From: Pseudoalteromonas fuliginea
GTDB taxonomy: Bacteria; Pseudomonadota; Gammaproteobacteria; Enterobacterales; Alteromonadaceae
Direction: 5' to 3'
NCBI RefSeq assembly: GCF_000690055.1
Contig: NZ_JJNZ01000002.1
Location: forward strand, 1 to 64,000
DNA length: 64,000 bases
The notes under the pieces were generated by a model. It was not told the origin of the DNA, did no database searches, and was given only the letters and a program-made list of their open reading frames with translations. The translations under genes were made by a program, and so were the position numbers. Positions 25,583-34,491 of the stretch are shown in pieces. Position 1 is the first letter of the stretch, and every line of letters starts with the position of its first letter.

Positions 25583-27958
25583 ATGTCTAACTTTTGCTTT
25601 CATTGCCTTGAAAGTGTGCCAAACGGATTTAGCGCAAACGTTATCATTGACGATAAAGCCCAGCCGATGTGTTGCATTGGCTGCCAAGCAGTTGCGCAAA
25701 ATATTGTTGATCAAGGCATGACTGATTATTATAAATACCGAACCGTTCGCGCTGGAAAAGTCGAACAGCTAGTACCTGAGCAACTCGCATTTATAAAAAG
25801 TTACGACAACGAAGACATTCAAGACGAATTTATAGCCACTAACGATAATATCTCAGAAGTATTGTTGAGCGTTGAAGGTATAACCTGCGCAGCATGTGCA
25901 TGGCTAATCGAAAAACAACTTTTAAATTTAACCTCAGTAAAACGTGTTGATGTAAACACATCTACCAATCGCGCGATGATCCAATGGGACAAAACTAGCA
26001 CCCCATTAAGTGAAGTTATTACTTCCTTAGCTAAAATTGGTTATAAAGCCTACCCGTTTCAATCAGATATTGAAGCACAACAAAAACAGCAAACTGCAAA
26101 AGCCTATATTCGCCGCTTAGGTGTTGCAGGCTTAATGACCATGCAAGTTATGATGTTTGCGTTTGCCATGTACTTTGGCATGTTCTCCGGCATGGACAGC
26201 AATTTTGAGCAGTATTTTAGATGGATCAGCTTAGTACTAGCCTCTCCGGTTATTTTATACAGTGCACTGCCCTTTTTAACCAATGCTATAAATGGACTAA
26301 AAGCAAGACAGCTCAATATGGATTTACCCGTATCACTGGCTATTTTTTGTGCGTTTGGTGCAAGTTGTTACGCCACATTTATGCAAGTCGGCGAAGTGTA
26401 TTTTGAATCTGTGTGCATGTTTACCTTTTTACTTTTATTAGGTAAGTACCTTGAATTTAGAGCGCGTTTAAAAGCGAGCGAATTTACTGCCAACTTACAA
26501 AAATTATTGCCATTAACAGCCCGCACCATTAACGAAAGTGGCGAAGAACTTATAATTGCAGCAAAAAAACTAAAGCTTAATGATGTAGTGCTTATTAAAG
26601 CCGGTGAAACAATTCCGGCCGACGGCGAACTTATTAAAGGTAAAACTACGGTTGATGAATCAATGATGACGGGAGAACACCAGCCTGTCACTAAATTTAT
26701 TGGTCACAATGTCTACGCCGGTTGCGTTAACCACGACGGCGTTATTGAAATAAAAATTAATAAAATTGGTCAAAATACGCTTTTAAACCAAATTATACGC
26801 CTGCAACATAACGCTTTAACCAAGCGCCCTAAACTGGTTGAAATTACAGATAAAGTTGCGCAATGGTTTATTGCGTCTTTACTTATATTTGCTTCACTTA
26901 CAGCTATTGGCTGGTACCAAATTGACCCTGAACACGCATTTTGGATCACCATTTCGGTTTTAGTTGCTACCTGCCCATGTGCCCTGAGTTTAGCGATACC
27001 AACCGCACTTACATGCGCGGTTGCAACACTTACTCGTAAAGGCGTGTTGATAAAACAAGCGCATGTGCTCGAAACACTCTCACAAATTACGTTATTTGCG
27101 TTTGATAAAACAGGCACGCTCACCCAAGGTAAATTTAGCCTTGATGAAGTGGATATAATCGATAAGCAATACACAAAAGCGCAAGTGCTAGATATGGCAG
27201 CTATGTTAGAGCGTTATTCTGAACACCCTATCGCCAGTGCTTTTGATGAAATTACCCCTGCTCACCACAACCTTGATAACGTTGAAGTACACCCAGGTCT
27301 GGGAATTAGCGCACAAGATGCAAACAATCATTACGCAATTGGTAAAAGTGGTTGGTTTGATAGCAAAAAATCAAATGCACAAGCAAGCTTGTATATTAAT
27401 AAGCAAGTTGTTGCACGTTTTTACTTTATTGATAAAGTGAAAAACGATGCTCAAAAGCTTATAGGCTCACTTCAATCGCAAAATTTAACGTGTCATATGT
27501 TAACTGGTGACGCATCAGATGCTGGGCAAAAAGTAGCTAAACAACTCAACCTTGAAAGTGTGCAATCTGGATGTTCGCCACAAGATAAACAAACAGCCGT
27601 TGAACAATGGGCGTCACAAAACGAAGTAGTTGCAATGGTCGGCGATGGCGTAAACGACAGTCCTGTATTTGCCAGTGCACACTTATCCATTGCAATGGAA
27701 ACAGGTGCTGACATATCAAAAAATAGCGCCGATGTAGTGCTTCTTAATAGCGATTTAGCTTCAATCGATCATTTACTCAATGTGGCAAAACAAACAAGAC
27801 GTATTATTAAGCAAAACCTTGCACTGTCTTTATTGTATAATGCGTCCATATTACCATTGGCGGCATTAGGCTTAGTTGCTCCGTGGATGGCTGTTATTGG
27901 CATGTCTGCCAGCTCCATTATTGTGATTAGTAATTCACTAAGGCTATTAAAGTTATGA
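25583..27958 (+). CDS. ccoI: Copper P1B-type ATPase for cbb3 assembly
   Basis: Exports copper from the cytoplasm for CuB insertion into CcoN. 791 residues. N-terminal Cys-rich metal-binding region (CFHCLESV; MCCIGCQAV, characteristic of FixI/CcoI), HMA domain with CAAC (102-105), transmembrane helices, actuator motif MMTGEHQPV, ion-site CPC (464-466), phosphorylation site DKTGTLT (Asp508) and hinge GDGVNDSP. The N-terminal Cys cluster separates CcoI from CopA. Overlaps ccoS by 4 bases. Confidence 0.96.
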   Translation: MSNFCFHCLESVPNGFSANVIIDDKAQPMCCIGCQAVAQNIVDQGMTDYYKYRTVRAGKVEQLVPEQLAFIKSYDNEDIQDEFIATNDNISEVLLSVEGITCAACAWLIEKQLLNLTSVKRVDVNTSTNRAMIQWDKTSTPLSEVITSLAKIGYKAYPFQSDIEAQQKQQTAKAYIRRLGVAGLMTMQVMMFAFAMYFGMFSGMDSNFEQYFRWISLVLASPVILYSALPFLTNAINGLKARQLNMDLPVSLAIFCAFGASCYATFMQVGEVYFESVCMFTFLLLLGKYLEFRARLKASEFTANLQKLLPLTARTINESGEELIIAAKKLKLNDVVLIKAGETIPADGELIKGKTTVDESMMTGEHQPVTKFIGHNVYAGCVNHDGVIEIKINKIGQNTLLNQIIRLQHNALTKRPKLVEITDKVAQWFIASLLIFASLTAIGWYQIDPEHAFWITISVLVATCPCALSLAIPTALTCAVATLTRKGVLIKQAHVLETLSQITLFAFDKTGTLTQGKFSLDEVDIIDKQYTKAQVLDMAAMLERYSEHPIASAFDEITPAHHNLDNVEVHPGLGISAQDANNHYAIGKSGWFDSKKSNAQASLYINKQVVARFYFIDKVKNDAQKLIGSLQSQNLTCHMLTGDASDAGQKVAKQLNLESVQSGCSPQDKQTAVEQWASQNEVVAMVGDGVNDSPVFASAHLSIAMETGADISKNSADVVLLNSDLASIDHLLNVAKQTRRIIKQNLALSLLYNASILPLAALGLVAPWMAVIGMSASSIIVISNSLRLLKL

Positions 27959-28122
27959 GCATAATTTACATTTTGATCCCCATTGCCATTTTGTTTGTCA
28001 TTATTGCTATTGGCGTGTTTTTTTGGGCCGTAAAAAGTGAGCAGTTTTCTGATTTAAACAAACAAGGTCATAGTATTTTGTTTGAAGACGACAAAGAGCA
28101 ACACAACAAAAGTAATGATTGA
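27955..28122 (+). CDS. ccoS: Cytochrome oxidase maturation protein CcoS
   Basis: 55-residue protein read directly from the sequence: MSIIYILIPIAILFVII, then AIGVFFWAVKSEQFSDL and a short acidic tail. One transmembrane helix and the conserved FFWAVKSxQFxDL identify CcoS, needed for heme/copper cofactor insertion into cbb3. ATG overlaps the ccoI stop (ATGA) and its 3' end overlaps the next gene by 8 bases. Confidence 0.93.
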   Translation: MSIIYILIPIAILFVIIAIGVFFWAVKSEQFSDLNKQGHSILFEDDKEQHNKSND

Positions 28123-28786
28123 TCCTCTTTATACCAGTGCATTTTTAATGGGGCTAATAGGTAGCGGCCATTGCATTGCTATGTGCGGCGGTATTGCAAG
28201 CTCATTACAACTGGCAAGCGATAAACGTAAAACATTTACCTATTCATTTGCTTATAATATTGGACGCGCACTTAGCTACATGGCAGCAGGCGCGCTTGTT
28301 GCTGGTATTAGCAGTCAATTTGCTAGGCAAAATACGTCTTTTTCTTTAGCCCTTTCATTCATTGCAGCTATTTTTATGCTCCTAGTCGGCGTATATATAA
28401 TGCGCTTGGGCCCTACGCTGCAGTGGTTAGAGAAAATAGGTAAAACCTTGGTATGGCAACACATTGTTAAGCTAAATAAATATTTAATGCCTATTAACTC
28501 TCCTTTTAAAGCCCTAGGTTACGGTGCATTGTGGGGCTGGCTGCCTTGTGGACTTGTATACTCAGCGCTTACATGGGCGATGACTAGTCCAAGTGCTTTA
28601 GATGGCGCTTTAGTGATGCTTTGTTTTGCTTTAGGTACTTTTCCGGCAATGATCACTCTAGGTATCACCGCACAAAAGCTAAATAGTATTATTAACCATC
28701 CATGGACTCGCATTGTATTAGGCAGTGTTATAATTTGGTATGGTATCTACTTATTGATTATTGCAACCGACAAGCTGGTACACTAA
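28115..28786 (+). CDS. TauE/SafE-like membrane protein of the cbb3 locus
   Basis: 223 residues with about six transmembrane helices. It begins MIDPLYTSAFLMGLIGSGHC with the GxGHCxxMCGG motif (IAMCGGIAS) that marks the short TauE/SafE-like proteins encoded with cbb3 and copper genes. Probably a metal or cofactor permease used in oxidase assembly; sulfite export is only the family name. I start at the ATG 28115 rather than the TTG at 28082, because it gives the standard N-terminus and couples to ccoS. Confidence 0.88.
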   Translation: MIDPLYTSAFLMGLIGSGHCIAMCGGIASSLQLASDKRKTFTYSFAYNIGRALSYMAAGALVAGISSQFARQNTSFSLALSFIAAIFMLLVGVYIMRLGPTLQWLEKIGKTLVWQHIVKLNKYLMPINSPFKALGYGALWGWLPCGLVYSALTWAMTSPSALDGALVMLCFALGTFPAMITLGITAQKLNSIINHPWTRIVLGSVIIWYGIYLLIIATDKLVH

Positions 28787-28828
28787 TCTAGACAACGTCG
28801 TGCATAAAAATTAAAAACGGATTAAAAT

Positions 28829-29566
28829 ATGGATTTCTCTCAAAGTCGCGCTAAAAGCAATTGTGCTATTAGCTGTAATAACTGCAGTATCAGTCAATTG
28901 TGTTTGCCATTTTCACTCAATGGCCAAGAAATGGATAAGCTTGACGAAATTATTGAGCGAAAAAAACCACTCCATAAAGGCGACTACTTATTTGAATCAG
29001 GTGCCCCTTTACAAGCTATTTATGCAGTACGTTCAGGTTCATTTAAATCTTATACACTATCAGAACAAGGCGATGAGCAAATAACCGGATTTCATTTAGC
29101 GGGCGATTTGGTGGGCTTTGACGCGATAAGCAAAATGGCGCATCAGAGCTTTTCGCAAGCACTCGAAACGTCAATGGTATGCGAAATTCCATTTGATACA
29201 CTTGATGAACTTGCTGGTAAATTACCAAAACTTCGTCAACAAATTATGCGTTTAATGAGCAGTGAGATTACATACGATCAAGAAATGCTGTTATTACTTA
29301 ATAAAAAATCAGCAGAAGAACGCTTAGCTAGTTTTATTTATAACCTGTCAGAGCGTTTTGGTGAGCGTGGTTTTTCGCGTAAAGAATTTAGATTTACCAT
29401 GACTCGTGGTGAAATAGGTAACTACTTAGGCCTTACCGTAGAAACTATTAGCCGCTTATTAAGCCGTTTTCAAAAAGCTGACTTAATTAAAGTAGAAGGT
29501 AAATTTATTACTATTTTAGATAACAATGCATTAGCTAAAGCCGCAGCAATTGTTAAATCTTGCTAA
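28829..29566 (+). CDS. fnr: FNR-type oxygen-sensing transcription regulator
   Basis: Global regulator that binds DNA when its [4Fe-4S] cluster is intact under low oxygen. 245 residues: cluster cysteines Cys16, Cys19, Cys25 ([14 protein letters not shown]) and Cys118 (MVCEIPFD), cyclic-nucleotide-like sensor fold, dimer helix, and a C-terminal helix-turn-helix whose recognition helix contains VETISR, the FNR-specific DNA contact. It follows the oxidase assembly genes and precedes uspE, as in Shewanella and other relatives (called EtrA there). Confidence 0.96.
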   Translation: MDFSQSRAKSNCAISCNNCSISQLCLPFSLNGQEMDKLDEIIERKKPLHKGDYLFESGAPLQAIYAVRSGSFKSYTLSEQGDEQITGFHLAGDLVGFDAISKMAHQSFSQALETSMVCEIPFDTLDELAGKLPKLRQQIMRLMSSEITYDQEMLLLLNKKSAEERLASFIYNLSERFGERGFSRKEFRFTMTRGEIGNYLGLTVETISRLLSRFQKADLIKVEGKFITILDNNALAKAAAIVKSC

Positions 29567-29576
29567 ATAAAATAGT

Positions 29577-29590
29577 TTGATTTAGAACAA
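29577..29590. promoter_or_regulatory. FNR box upstream of uspE
   Basis: TTGAT-TTAG-AACAA matches TTGAT-N4-ATCAA at 9 of 10 positions, about 80 bases before the uspE start and directly after fnr. A good position for activation by FNR. Confidence 0.65.
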
Positions 29591-29669
29591 CAATTTATGT
29601 GCTACCCCTTTAACTGTTTTGTATTTACGTTACACTAAAAATACACCCGTTAAGTAAATGGAGTAGCAC

Positions 29670-30602
29670 ATGGACACTATTAAACGCATTATTGCAGTTA
29701 TTGACCCTACCAAAGACGATCAACACGGTTTAGCACGTTCAATAGATTTAGCTAAGAAATCTGGCGCAAGTATTACCGCCTTTATGACGGTTTATGACTT
29801 CTCTTATGAAATGACCACAATGCTCTCTGGCGATGAACGAGAAGCTATGCGCGACGCTGTTGTTAAAGACCGCGAACTATGGCTAAGTGATTTGGTTTCT
29901 CCCTACAAAGATATAAGTATTGAAACTCAAGTTGTATGGCATAACCGCCCTTATGAAGCTATTATTGATGCCGTAATTGATGAAAAGTACGATTTAGTAA
30001 TTAAAGGCACACATCAACATGGTGCACTTAAATCCGTTATTTTCACCCCTACAGATTGGCACTTAGTACGTAAATGCCCAGCTCCGGTATTGTTTGTAAA
30101 AGAAATGGCATGGCCAGCAAACGGAAATATTTTAGCTGCTGTAAATGCAGTTAGTGAAAACGAAGAACATGTAGCACTTAATAAACGAGTTATCAAAGAT
30201 GCACAATTTTTATGTGGACTCGCCAATGCAACACTCAATTTAGTTAATGCCTACCCTGCAACCCCCGTTAATATCGCTATCGAAATCCCTGAGTTTAACC
30301 CTGGACTTTATAACGAATCAGTTAAAAAACATCACCACGAATCAACCAATGAACTTGCCGCTGAATTTAATTTAAGCCAAGAACAATGTTTTATTGAAGA
30401 AGGCTTACCAGAGGATGTAATTCCTGATGTGGCTAAGCGATTAAATAGTGAATTGGTTGTTATTGGTACTGTAGGTCGTACAGGTTTAAGTGCAGCACTT
30501 GTAGGTAATACTGCAGAGCATGTAATTGATAGCCTTGACTGCGATGTATTGGCACTTAAACCCGATGGTTACGTAAGCCCGTTGGCAAAAAAGCTAGATT
30601 AA
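29670..30602 (+). CDS. uspE: Universal stress protein UspE
   Basis: Cytoplasmic stress protein of 310 residues made of two tandem Usp domains (about 3-145 and 155-300). The second ends in VVIGTVGRTGLSAALVGNTAEHV, the usual nucleotide-binding glycine loop (G-x2-G-x9-G-S/T pattern); the first is degenerate. Same neighbourhood (fnr-uspE-ttcA) as in E. coli. The ribosome site GGAG is just upstream of the ATG, and an FNR box lies about 80 bases upstream. Confidence 0.95.
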   Translation: MDTIKRIIAVIDPTKDDQHGLARSIDLAKKSGASITAFMTVYDFSYEMTTMLSGDEREAMRDAVVKDRELWLSDLVSPYKDISIETQVVWHNRPYEAIIDAVIDEKYDLVIKGTHQHGALKSVIFTPTDWHLVRKCPAPVLFVKEMAWPANGNILAAVNAVSENEEHVALNKRVIKDAQFLCGLANATLNLVNAYPATPVNIAIEIPEFNPGLYNESVKKHHHESTNELAAEFNLSQEQCFIEEGLPEDVIPDVAKRLNSELVVIGTVGRTGLSAALVGNTAEHVIDSLDCDVLALKPDGYVSPLAKKLD

Positions 30603-30697
30603 CCAAAAAATATTTTAGCAAATAACAGCACGTACCTTACTTGCTAAAAATACCGCGTTTAATTACATCCTAAACTCGCATATTCAGGTGGTTTGGG

Positions 30698-30703
30698 TAT
30701 AAT
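30698..30703 (+). promoter_or_regulatory. -10 element of the ttcA promoter
   Basis: A consensus TATAAT about 57 bases before the ttcA start; the -35 is poor. Around it the 14-mer TTTTAGCAAATAAC occurs twice in direct orientation (30613-30626 and 30716-30729). Confidence 0.5.
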
Positions 30704-30759
30704 ACGCCCCTTTATTTTTAGCAAATAACTTTGCTGCATTGTTTTACTAGGGGGCGTAA

Positions 30760-31674
30760 TTGTCACACTCAGATCAAGCTAAAGCTCAATTTAACTTAAA
30801 TAAGCTGCAAAAGCGTTTACGTCGCCAAACTGGTCAAGCCGTTATGGACTTCAATATGATTGAAGAAGGTGACCGTATAATGGTGTGTTTATCAGGTGGC
30901 AAAGACAGCTATACAATGCTTGAAATGCTTCAGCATTTAAAACGTGTTGCACCAATAAAGTTTGATCTAGTTGTTGTAAACCTTGATCAAAAACAACCAG
31001 ATTTTCCTGAGCATGTATTGCCCCAATACCTTGATAAATTAAATGTTGAATACAAAATTGTAGAAGAAGATACTTACAGTATTGTGACTGATATTATTCC
31101 TGAAGGGAAAACAACCTGTTCACTTTGCTCTCGTTTACGTCGTGGTATTTTATACCGCACAGCAAAAGAGCTAGGTGCTACAAAAATTGCGCTTGGCCAT
31201 CATCGCGACGACATGATTGAAACCTTGTTTTTAAATATGTTTTACGGCGGTAAACTAAAGAGTATGCCCGCTAAATTAATGAGTGATAACGGTGAGCACA
31301 TGGTTATTCGCCCGCTTGCATATTGCAGAGAAACCGATATAGCCCAATACGCATTTGCACAAGGTTACCCTATTATTCCTTGTAATTTATGTGGCTCGCA
31401 AGAAAACTTACAACGTAAACATACAAAAGCGATGCTTGCTAAATGGGATGCTGAGCACCCAGGACGTATAGAAAGCATTTTTACTGCAATGCAAAATATA
31501 GTTCCTTCGCATTTGGCCGATGCTGATCTATTTGATTTTAAAAATTTACAAACCGGTGAAGTAATTAATGGTGGTGATATCGCCCTTGATAAACCCGACA
31601 TTCCTAAAGTGCCTGTTACTAATGAACTTGATGAACAAGAAACGCCAAGTGTTGTTACTATAAATCTAAGCTAA
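30760..31674 (+). CDS. ttcA: tRNA 2-thiocytidine(32) synthetase TtcA
   Basis: ATP- and [4Fe-4S]-dependent thiolase that makes s2C at position 32 of several tRNAs. 304 residues with the PP-loop SGGKDS (45-50), the cluster motif CSLC (120-123) and the second CNLC (208-211). Initiation is most likely at TTG (30760), because GGGGG lies just upstream and the next ATG (residue 29) would remove conserved sequence. The last 40 residues form a variable tail. Confidence 0.95.
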   Translation: MSHSDQAKAQFNLNKLQKRLRRQTGQAVMDFNMIEEGDRIMVCLSGGKDSYTMLEMLQHLKRVAPIKFDLVVVNLDQKQPDFPEHVLPQYLDKLNVEYKIVEEDTYSIVTDIIPEGKTTCSLCSRLRRGILYRTAKELGATKIALGHHRDDMIETLFLNMFYGGKLKSMPAKLMSDNGEHMVIRPLAYCRETDIAQYAFAQGYPIIPCNLCGSQENLQRKHTKAMLAKWDAEHPGRIESIFTAMQNIVPSHLADADLFDFKNLQTGEVINGGDIALDKPDIPKVPVTNELDEQETPSVVTINLS

Positions 31675-31681
31675 CTAATTT

Positions 31682-31709
31682 AAGGGTTTGTATTTATATA
31701 CAAACCCTT
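31682..31709. terminator. Hairpin between convergent genes
   Basis: A perfect 12-bp stem AAGGGTTTGTAT / ATACAAACCCTT with a TTAT loop sits between ttcA and the convergent 31742-32803 gene. Only short A/T tracts flank it, so it is a probable but weak bidirectional terminator. Confidence 0.65.
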
Positions 31710-31741
31710 AAAATTTAACAACTTAGTATTACGCTCTATTT

Positions 31742-32803
31742 TCAACTTTCAGCTAAGCCTTGTAAAAACTCCAAGCTCAGCTTTTCTTGTGCATTAGCCT
31801 GATAGGGTAATTGCTGCAAGCTATCGTACGAAAAATCGTTAATATCAAATTGACTTATTTCACTATTTCCAAAGCTGTTTCGCTCACCTGGGCTTGGTGA
31901 CATTCTCTCAACAACAAAGTCACTTAAGCGCATTTCTGTAATACCTTGTGGTAATACAGACCAGTGAGCTTTTAGATTAAGTGTTTGATTCCCCTGCGTT
32001 AACCTCTTCTTTGATACTAAATGAGCTAGTGGTGTATCACCATTATATAAATTAGCTCTCACCCGATATAAACCGCTTTTTATGACGGTTAGATTTGCTG
32101 GTATAAGCATATTTTCATTTTGTGCATAAGCTGTATTAAAGCCAATTAAGGTTGCACTTGGTGGCATATATTGAATTTGCGCAACTACGGGTACTTTTTT
32201 ACCTGCCACATCAGCCTCTACAAACAATTGTAAACTACGAGGATAATCTTCTTTAGCTTTAAACGTTATACTCGCCTCTCCTTCGTGTGCACTGCCAGTA
32301 TGAGTATTTAATACCTCTTTTGTGTCTGTATTTGCCAGCTCAACCACCACTTTACCGAGCCCCTGCGCGCTTACATTTAACCTTATTTCTTCTGGGTATA
32401 CAAAACGATACTGCTCAAGGCTTAACGTAAGCGCAGAGCCAGTTTCGTCAATTGGGCTCGATACCGGATAAAACTGGTTTGGCTTTAGACGATCCTCATC
32501 TAATGTGCTCAACGGTTGAGAATAAGGAGGAAATTTAAGTGCACTTTCGTATTGCATAACTATTTGTTCAGCTGCTTTTGTTAAATCTTCATTAAAAGCA
32601 ATTTGTTGTTTAGATGGTGTTTTTTTTACTTTAGGTACATCAATGGCTATTACTTTTACAGGATCTGTATTTGGGGCGCTAAGAGACTTTGATATTGGTT
32701 TTTTTTCTGTCTCATCCAGTTTTTTTGAGTCATTATTATTTGTAAACCACAGCACAAATAAAGCAACGCTAATGATTAAAGTGATCAGATAAAATTTTTT
32801 CAT
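31742..32803 (-). CDS. Membrane-anchored protein of unknown function beside the lipase
   Basis: 353 residues. An N-terminal transmembrane anchor (about 4-21) has few positive charges after it, so the bulk is periplasmic. It is followed by a low-complexity linker (25-65), a helix (70-90) and two probable Ig-like beta domains (about 125-215 and 220-305; ADVAGKKVPVVAQIQY, then GLYRVRANLYNG). I do not recognise a family. It lies just downstream of the secreted lipase gene with a hairpin between, suggesting a partner role such as folding or tethering, comparable in layout to steric lipase foldases but without their sequence motifs. Confidence 0.72.
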   Translation of the reverse strand: MKKFYLITLIISVALFVLWFTNNNDSKKLDETEKKPISKSLSAPNTDPVKVIAIDVPKVKKTPSKQQIAFNEDLTKAAEQIVMQYESALKFPPYSQPLSTLDEDRLKPNQFYPVSSPIDETGSALTLSLEQYRFVYPEEIRLNVSAQGLGKVVVELANTDTKEVLNTHTGSAHEGEASITFKAKEDYPRSLQLFVEADVAGKKVPVVAQIQYMPPSATLIGFNTAYAQNENMLIPANLTVIKSGLYRVRANLYNGDTPLAHLVSKKRLTQGNQTLNLKAHWSVLPQGITEMRLSDFVVERMSPSPGERNSFGNSEISQFDINDFSYDSLQQLPYQANAQEKLSLEFLQGLAES

Positions 32804-32825
32804 AGGCTATATTCATATCCTGCAT

Positions 32826-32854
32826 AAAGCGTGCAGTTAGTAACTGCACGCTTT
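32826..32854 (-). terminator. Hairpin between lipase and partner gene
   Basis: A perfect 14-bp palindrome, AAAGCGTGCAGTTA / TAACTGCACGCTTT with a single central base, ends in a short T tract. It lies between two genes 55 bases apart and probably reduces, rather than abolishes, expression of the second. Confidence 0.7.
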
Positions 32855-32858
32855 TATA

Positions 32859-33929
32859 TTATGGAATCACATTATAAATAAGCGCCGATGCACTTAAATT
32901 ATTAGAATCCTTTATGTACCGGTATTGTTTTTTCCAAAACCAAGTACCTGTTGATTCATCAAACGTATTAAAACCTACGTTTTGGCCATCAACATTCACA
33001 TTATTCATCGCAATAGTTACATTACCTTTGCGTTGTGCATTATGAATTTCATTGTGGCTATAGCTATCACTCATCATCATAGGATAATGGTTTGGCATAA
33101 AGCTTGTTACTGCATCGCCTTGTGAATCTAACTGTCCATCTGTATCGATACTGCGGCTACAGCTTCCAAACGATCCTACAGAACTTGCCCCACATGATGA
33201 GTGTGATGCTACAACGGAGTCATCGTTACCTCTTAAAAAACCACCCGTTAGGCCTAAGTATGCATTACCATCAGCAACAAAACGTAAGCGTGGTGTGCGT
33301 GCGTCAGGAAATGGTGAAATTTTACGTGCATTATTTACTTTTAAATCGTGTAATACACCAATTGCTTGCGTTACATCGCTGCCTAACCACCATTTGAGTG
33401 CAGCATCTATCGCAAAGTTCCATGAAGCACCGGTTAATGCACTCACTGCAATATCAGCGAGCTCACTTCCACCGCCAGCCCCTGCCAAATCAAACGTAGC
33501 AACAATATTAAGCGGTTGTAGCCCCGCGTTTTCTAACCAGTTTTCTTGATTATCAATAATATGGCGTGCAACTAAGTCACCTGTAGAATGAGTTACAAGC
33601 ACACAGCCATCGTTACACAAATTAGAACGCGAAATTTGTTTCAACTTAGGCCAAACCCAATCAGTGGCTATTTTACCCTCTACACGCTCGTATGAAGGCC
33701 AATCAATGCGTTCGTCAGCGCGATTATTCCAGTACGATTGCCAATATGTTTCACCATCATTGACAACATCACTGCCTGATTTATTTGTTATTTGCGACAC
33801 TTGTAAGCCATGAATTAATATAATTTTGTAATCTTTACTCGCAGCGGAAAAACTCATTAACATAGCGAGTCCCGCACCAAGTAAATGGCTTGGTTTTATT
33901 AGTTTGTGTGTGCGTTTGTTGTTGTTCAT
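32859..33929 (-). CDS. Secreted alpha/beta-hydrolase (lipase/esterase)
   Basis: 356 residues with a signal peptide (about 1-30, MLMSFSAA before SKDYK). The alpha/beta-hydrolase core begins IILIHGL (oxyanion region), with nucleophile Ser115 in VTHSTGDLV; Thr replaces the first Gly of the usual GxSxG. Likely acid and base residues lie in the C-terminal half (PNHYPMMMSDSYSHNEIHN holds candidate His). Two Cys pairs (SNLCNDGC; SSCGASSVGSFGSC) suggest disulfides, in line with export. Probable substrates are acyl esters, chain length not predictable. First of a two-gene unit. Confidence 0.82.
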   Translation of the reverse strand: MNNNKRTHKLIKPSHLLGAGLAMLMSFSAASKDYKIILIHGLQVSQITNKSGSDVVNDGETYWQSYWNNRADERIDWPSYERVEGKIATDWVWPKLKQISRSNLCNDGCVLVTHSTGDLVARHIIDNQENWLENAGLQPLNIVATFDLAGAGGGSELADIAVSALTGASWNFAIDAALKWWLGSDVTQAIGVLHDLKVNNARKISPFPDARTPRLRFVADGNAYLGLTGGFLRGNDDSVVASHSSCGASSVGSFGSCSRSIDTDGQLDSQGDAVTSFMPNHYPMMMSDSYSHNEIHNAQRKGNVTIAMNNVNVDGQNVGFNTFDESTGTWFWKKQYRYIKDSNNLSASALIYNVIP

Positions 33930-34491
33930 ACAATTCCTTAATGTGGTGTGTTTTATATTTACTATTTAACCTCAACTCTAACTAATAGATTTACTAACAT
34001 ATTGAACCACAATGATAGTCAAATTTGTTTTTCTCTAAGCCAGCGATTTTCAGTGAAAACAAGGCTAATTCACTCGTCAGTAGTGGATCTGTTGTAATCG
34101 CAGTTGGCGCTGAAGTAGCAGTTTGAGATAGATTTACTATCTAAAGCTCAGGTTATTTATATTTAAGGTATTCATGTTCAATGTACTTGAGCTTGTCAGC
34201 TCAGGCATTCAACAGTATTAGGAACAAACCACTAAAATGCAACATTTTATTATCATTTGTGTTGGAAAATAATTTATTTCACATTTATTAATGGGTTAAC
34301 AAAACGATAATTGTTAAATTTGAAATTATTGGACTGATTTAAAAGATTACACTGAGGAGTATTAAAATTAAACTAATTCGGTTAGCTTCGTGTTTATGAA
34401 TGCAAATGTGGCTAAGTTTTTCTAAAGCATTTAAACCTTTAATGTTTAAGTGCTTTAGGAAGGCCGGCTTTAAAATGAGGAGACAATTAGG
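33930..34491. other. Intergenic region without identified gene
   Basis: 562 bases, AT-rich, between the start of the lipase gene and the end of the chemoreceptor gene. No frame of useful length with a ribosome site. The stretch near 34050-34120 reads for about 30 codons without a start and may be chance. The promoter of the lipase gene must lie near 33935-34020. Confidence 0.5.

Noticed and set aside
28082-28114. TTG start for the TauE/SafE-like gene
   Set aside because: The ATG at 28115 gives the standard N-terminus and couples to ccoS.
34030-34125. Short frame in the gap before the lipase gene
   Set aside because: About 30 codons, no start codon, stop codons just upstream.
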